A DNA stretch of 64,000 nt from Leptospira kanakyensis. GTDB lineage: Bacteria; Spirochaetota; Leptospiria; Leptospirales; Leptospiraceae. Under the pieces are notes generated by a model, which was given only the letters and a program-made list of their open reading frames with translations, had not been told where the DNA came from and did not search any database. Shown here in pieces: positions 63,498-64,000 of the stretch (position 1 is the first letter of the stretch; every line of letters starts with the position of its first letter). A program made the position numbers and the translations under genes. The stretch is from NCBI RefSeq assembly GCF_004769235.1, contig NZ_RQFG01000001.1, forward strand, positions 71,459 through 135,458, written 5' to 3'.

Positions 63498-63537
63498 AGA
63501 TAGTTTACGTAAACTATCTGGATCGTTTTTTACGATC
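63498..63537. repeat. Perfect palindrome and adjacent hairpin
   Basis: AGATAGTTTAC/GTAAACTATCT (63498-63519) is a perfect 22-base palindrome without a spacer. One base later comes GATCGT-TTTTT-ACGATC (63521-63537). They lie 165 bases after the large lipoprotein gene, in a 667-base stretch in which I find no gene. They could be a protein-binding site or RNA end structures. Confidence 0.6.
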
Positions 63538-63781
63538 AATCCTCACTGATTTTCTTTTCGGTTCCTAGTATAGTCAGTTACTTTTTACCATTGCCTTTCT
63601 CGATTACCACGAAGTTCCAGGCTGAGGCTGAATGATAACGTCCATATCCTAATGGAAATATTACCAAAAAAAACTTTATCACAAGTATCTTCCTTCATCC
63701 AATCCACAAATGCGAACATTTCAGAAAATAAATTCCCAATAACGATATGTTTGTTTTCGAAATGATTGTTTTGTGTTAGAA

Positions 63782-63880
63782 GGGAAATTCGCACCTTCCC
63801 ACGAGCCACTCCCCTCCACCCTAACTCGGGCGGGGGTTTGTAGATTCACACTAGAATTATGTCCCATCCCATCTCCCGTC
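63782..63880 (+). repeat. Dispersed intergenic repeat, copy B
   Basis: This second copy has the same core as that at 50489: GGGAAATTCGCAC, CCCACGAGCCACTCCCC and TCCACCCTAACTCGGGCGGG (ending 63836), in the same orientation. Two to three bases differ around the CAGC/CTTC junction. Similarity continues weakly to about ATTATGTCCCAT. Confidence 0.75.
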
Positions 63881-63887
63881 TGGACAT

Positions 63888-63914
63888 AAAAAAAACCCGC
63901 TTGTTAAGTGCGAG
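63888..63914 (-). terminator. Leftward terminator near the right edge
   Basis: On the minus strand CTCGC and GCGGG (one U-G pair) with a nine-base loop are followed by eight T. It would end a transcript coming from beyond the right edge. The stem is short, so confidence is moderate. Confidence 0.45.
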
Positions 63915-64000
63915 GTTAGTAAGTGAACAATGGTTAAAGGTTTAAGTTTAGAGACTTAACTTTTACAATATACAACGTAGCGTGACGACAATTCTAACAA

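Noticed and set aside
63585..63809. A 74-codon minus-strand frame near the right edge
   Set aside because: It runs into the dispersed repeat, has unnatural composition and no ribosome site.
1..64000. tRNA, rRNA, CRISPR arrays, prophage or transposase genes
   Set aside because: I looked for T-loop-like sequences, regularly spaced direct repeats and DDE or integrase motifs by eye and saw none. A tRNAscan or CRISPR search would be needed to exclude them fully.

Overview
The window looks like chromosomal DNA of a saprophyte-type Leptospira, or a close relative among the spirochaetes. The reasons are the moderately AT-rich sequence, the many small lipoproteins with loose spirochaetal lipoboxes (hydrophobic stretch, then S/N/Q-C), a short leucine-synthesis enzyme of the LeuA2 kind known from Leptospira, a 7TMR-DISM receptor, a spirochaete-type cytoplasmic protein next to trpS, and frequent TTG/GTG starts. 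The genus call rests on gene content and my recognition of protein families; no database search was possible.

Left part (1-17.7 kb). A degenerate HD-GYP-like protein and a membrane adenylate cyclase converge on each other. After two small membrane-protein genes comes a long rightward run: etfB-etfA (electron transfer flavoprotein), a LolA-like protein, a conserved spirochaete protein, trpS, comEC, rsmA and a membrane di-iron hydroxylase, closed by a clear hairpin terminator. A second rightward run follows: M23 peptidase, HAD phosphatase, RsmI-type methyltransferase, XRE-cupin regulator and prmA.

Middle part (17.7-34.5 kb). A leftward 7TMR-DISM/PAS/RsbW-like kinase is followed by an amine oxidase, an acyltransferase and an HNH/DUF1292 pair. 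A tightly coupled leftward operon then makes a fatty acyl-CoA ligase, an acyl-CoA dehydrogenase, a HisKA_2-type sensor kinase and a MaoC-like hydratase. Rightward again are a CBS protein and a sodium:solute symporter, then the most striking regulatory element in the window: a 16-codon leader peptide with seven leucines followed by mutually exclusive RNA hairpins and a terminator, directly upstream of a leuA-type gene that lacks the allosteric domain. An amidohydrolase with a palindrome on its -35 box and a DUF4349 lipoprotein follow.

Right part (34.5-64 kb). This is an accessory-looking region: a TetR regulator, a PhoD-like phosphatase, several hypothetical lipoproteins (one a probable seven-bladed propeller), a metallo-beta-lactamase-fold lipoprotein, a three-gene RND metal-efflux operon with an unusually short adaptor, a CrtA-like protein, a YndJ-like membrane protein, a TSUP permease with an extra domain, and a CAP-domain protein. 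leuCD with a divergent LysR regulator lies here, apart from leuA. The end holds an outer-membrane-type protein, small lipoproteins, a 12-repeat ankyrin protein, an astacin-like metalloprotease and a large Ig-like lipoprotein. Dispersed REP-like repeats lie between genes here, including two direct copies about 13.3 kb apart. I saw no tRNA, rRNA, CRISPR array or transposase.
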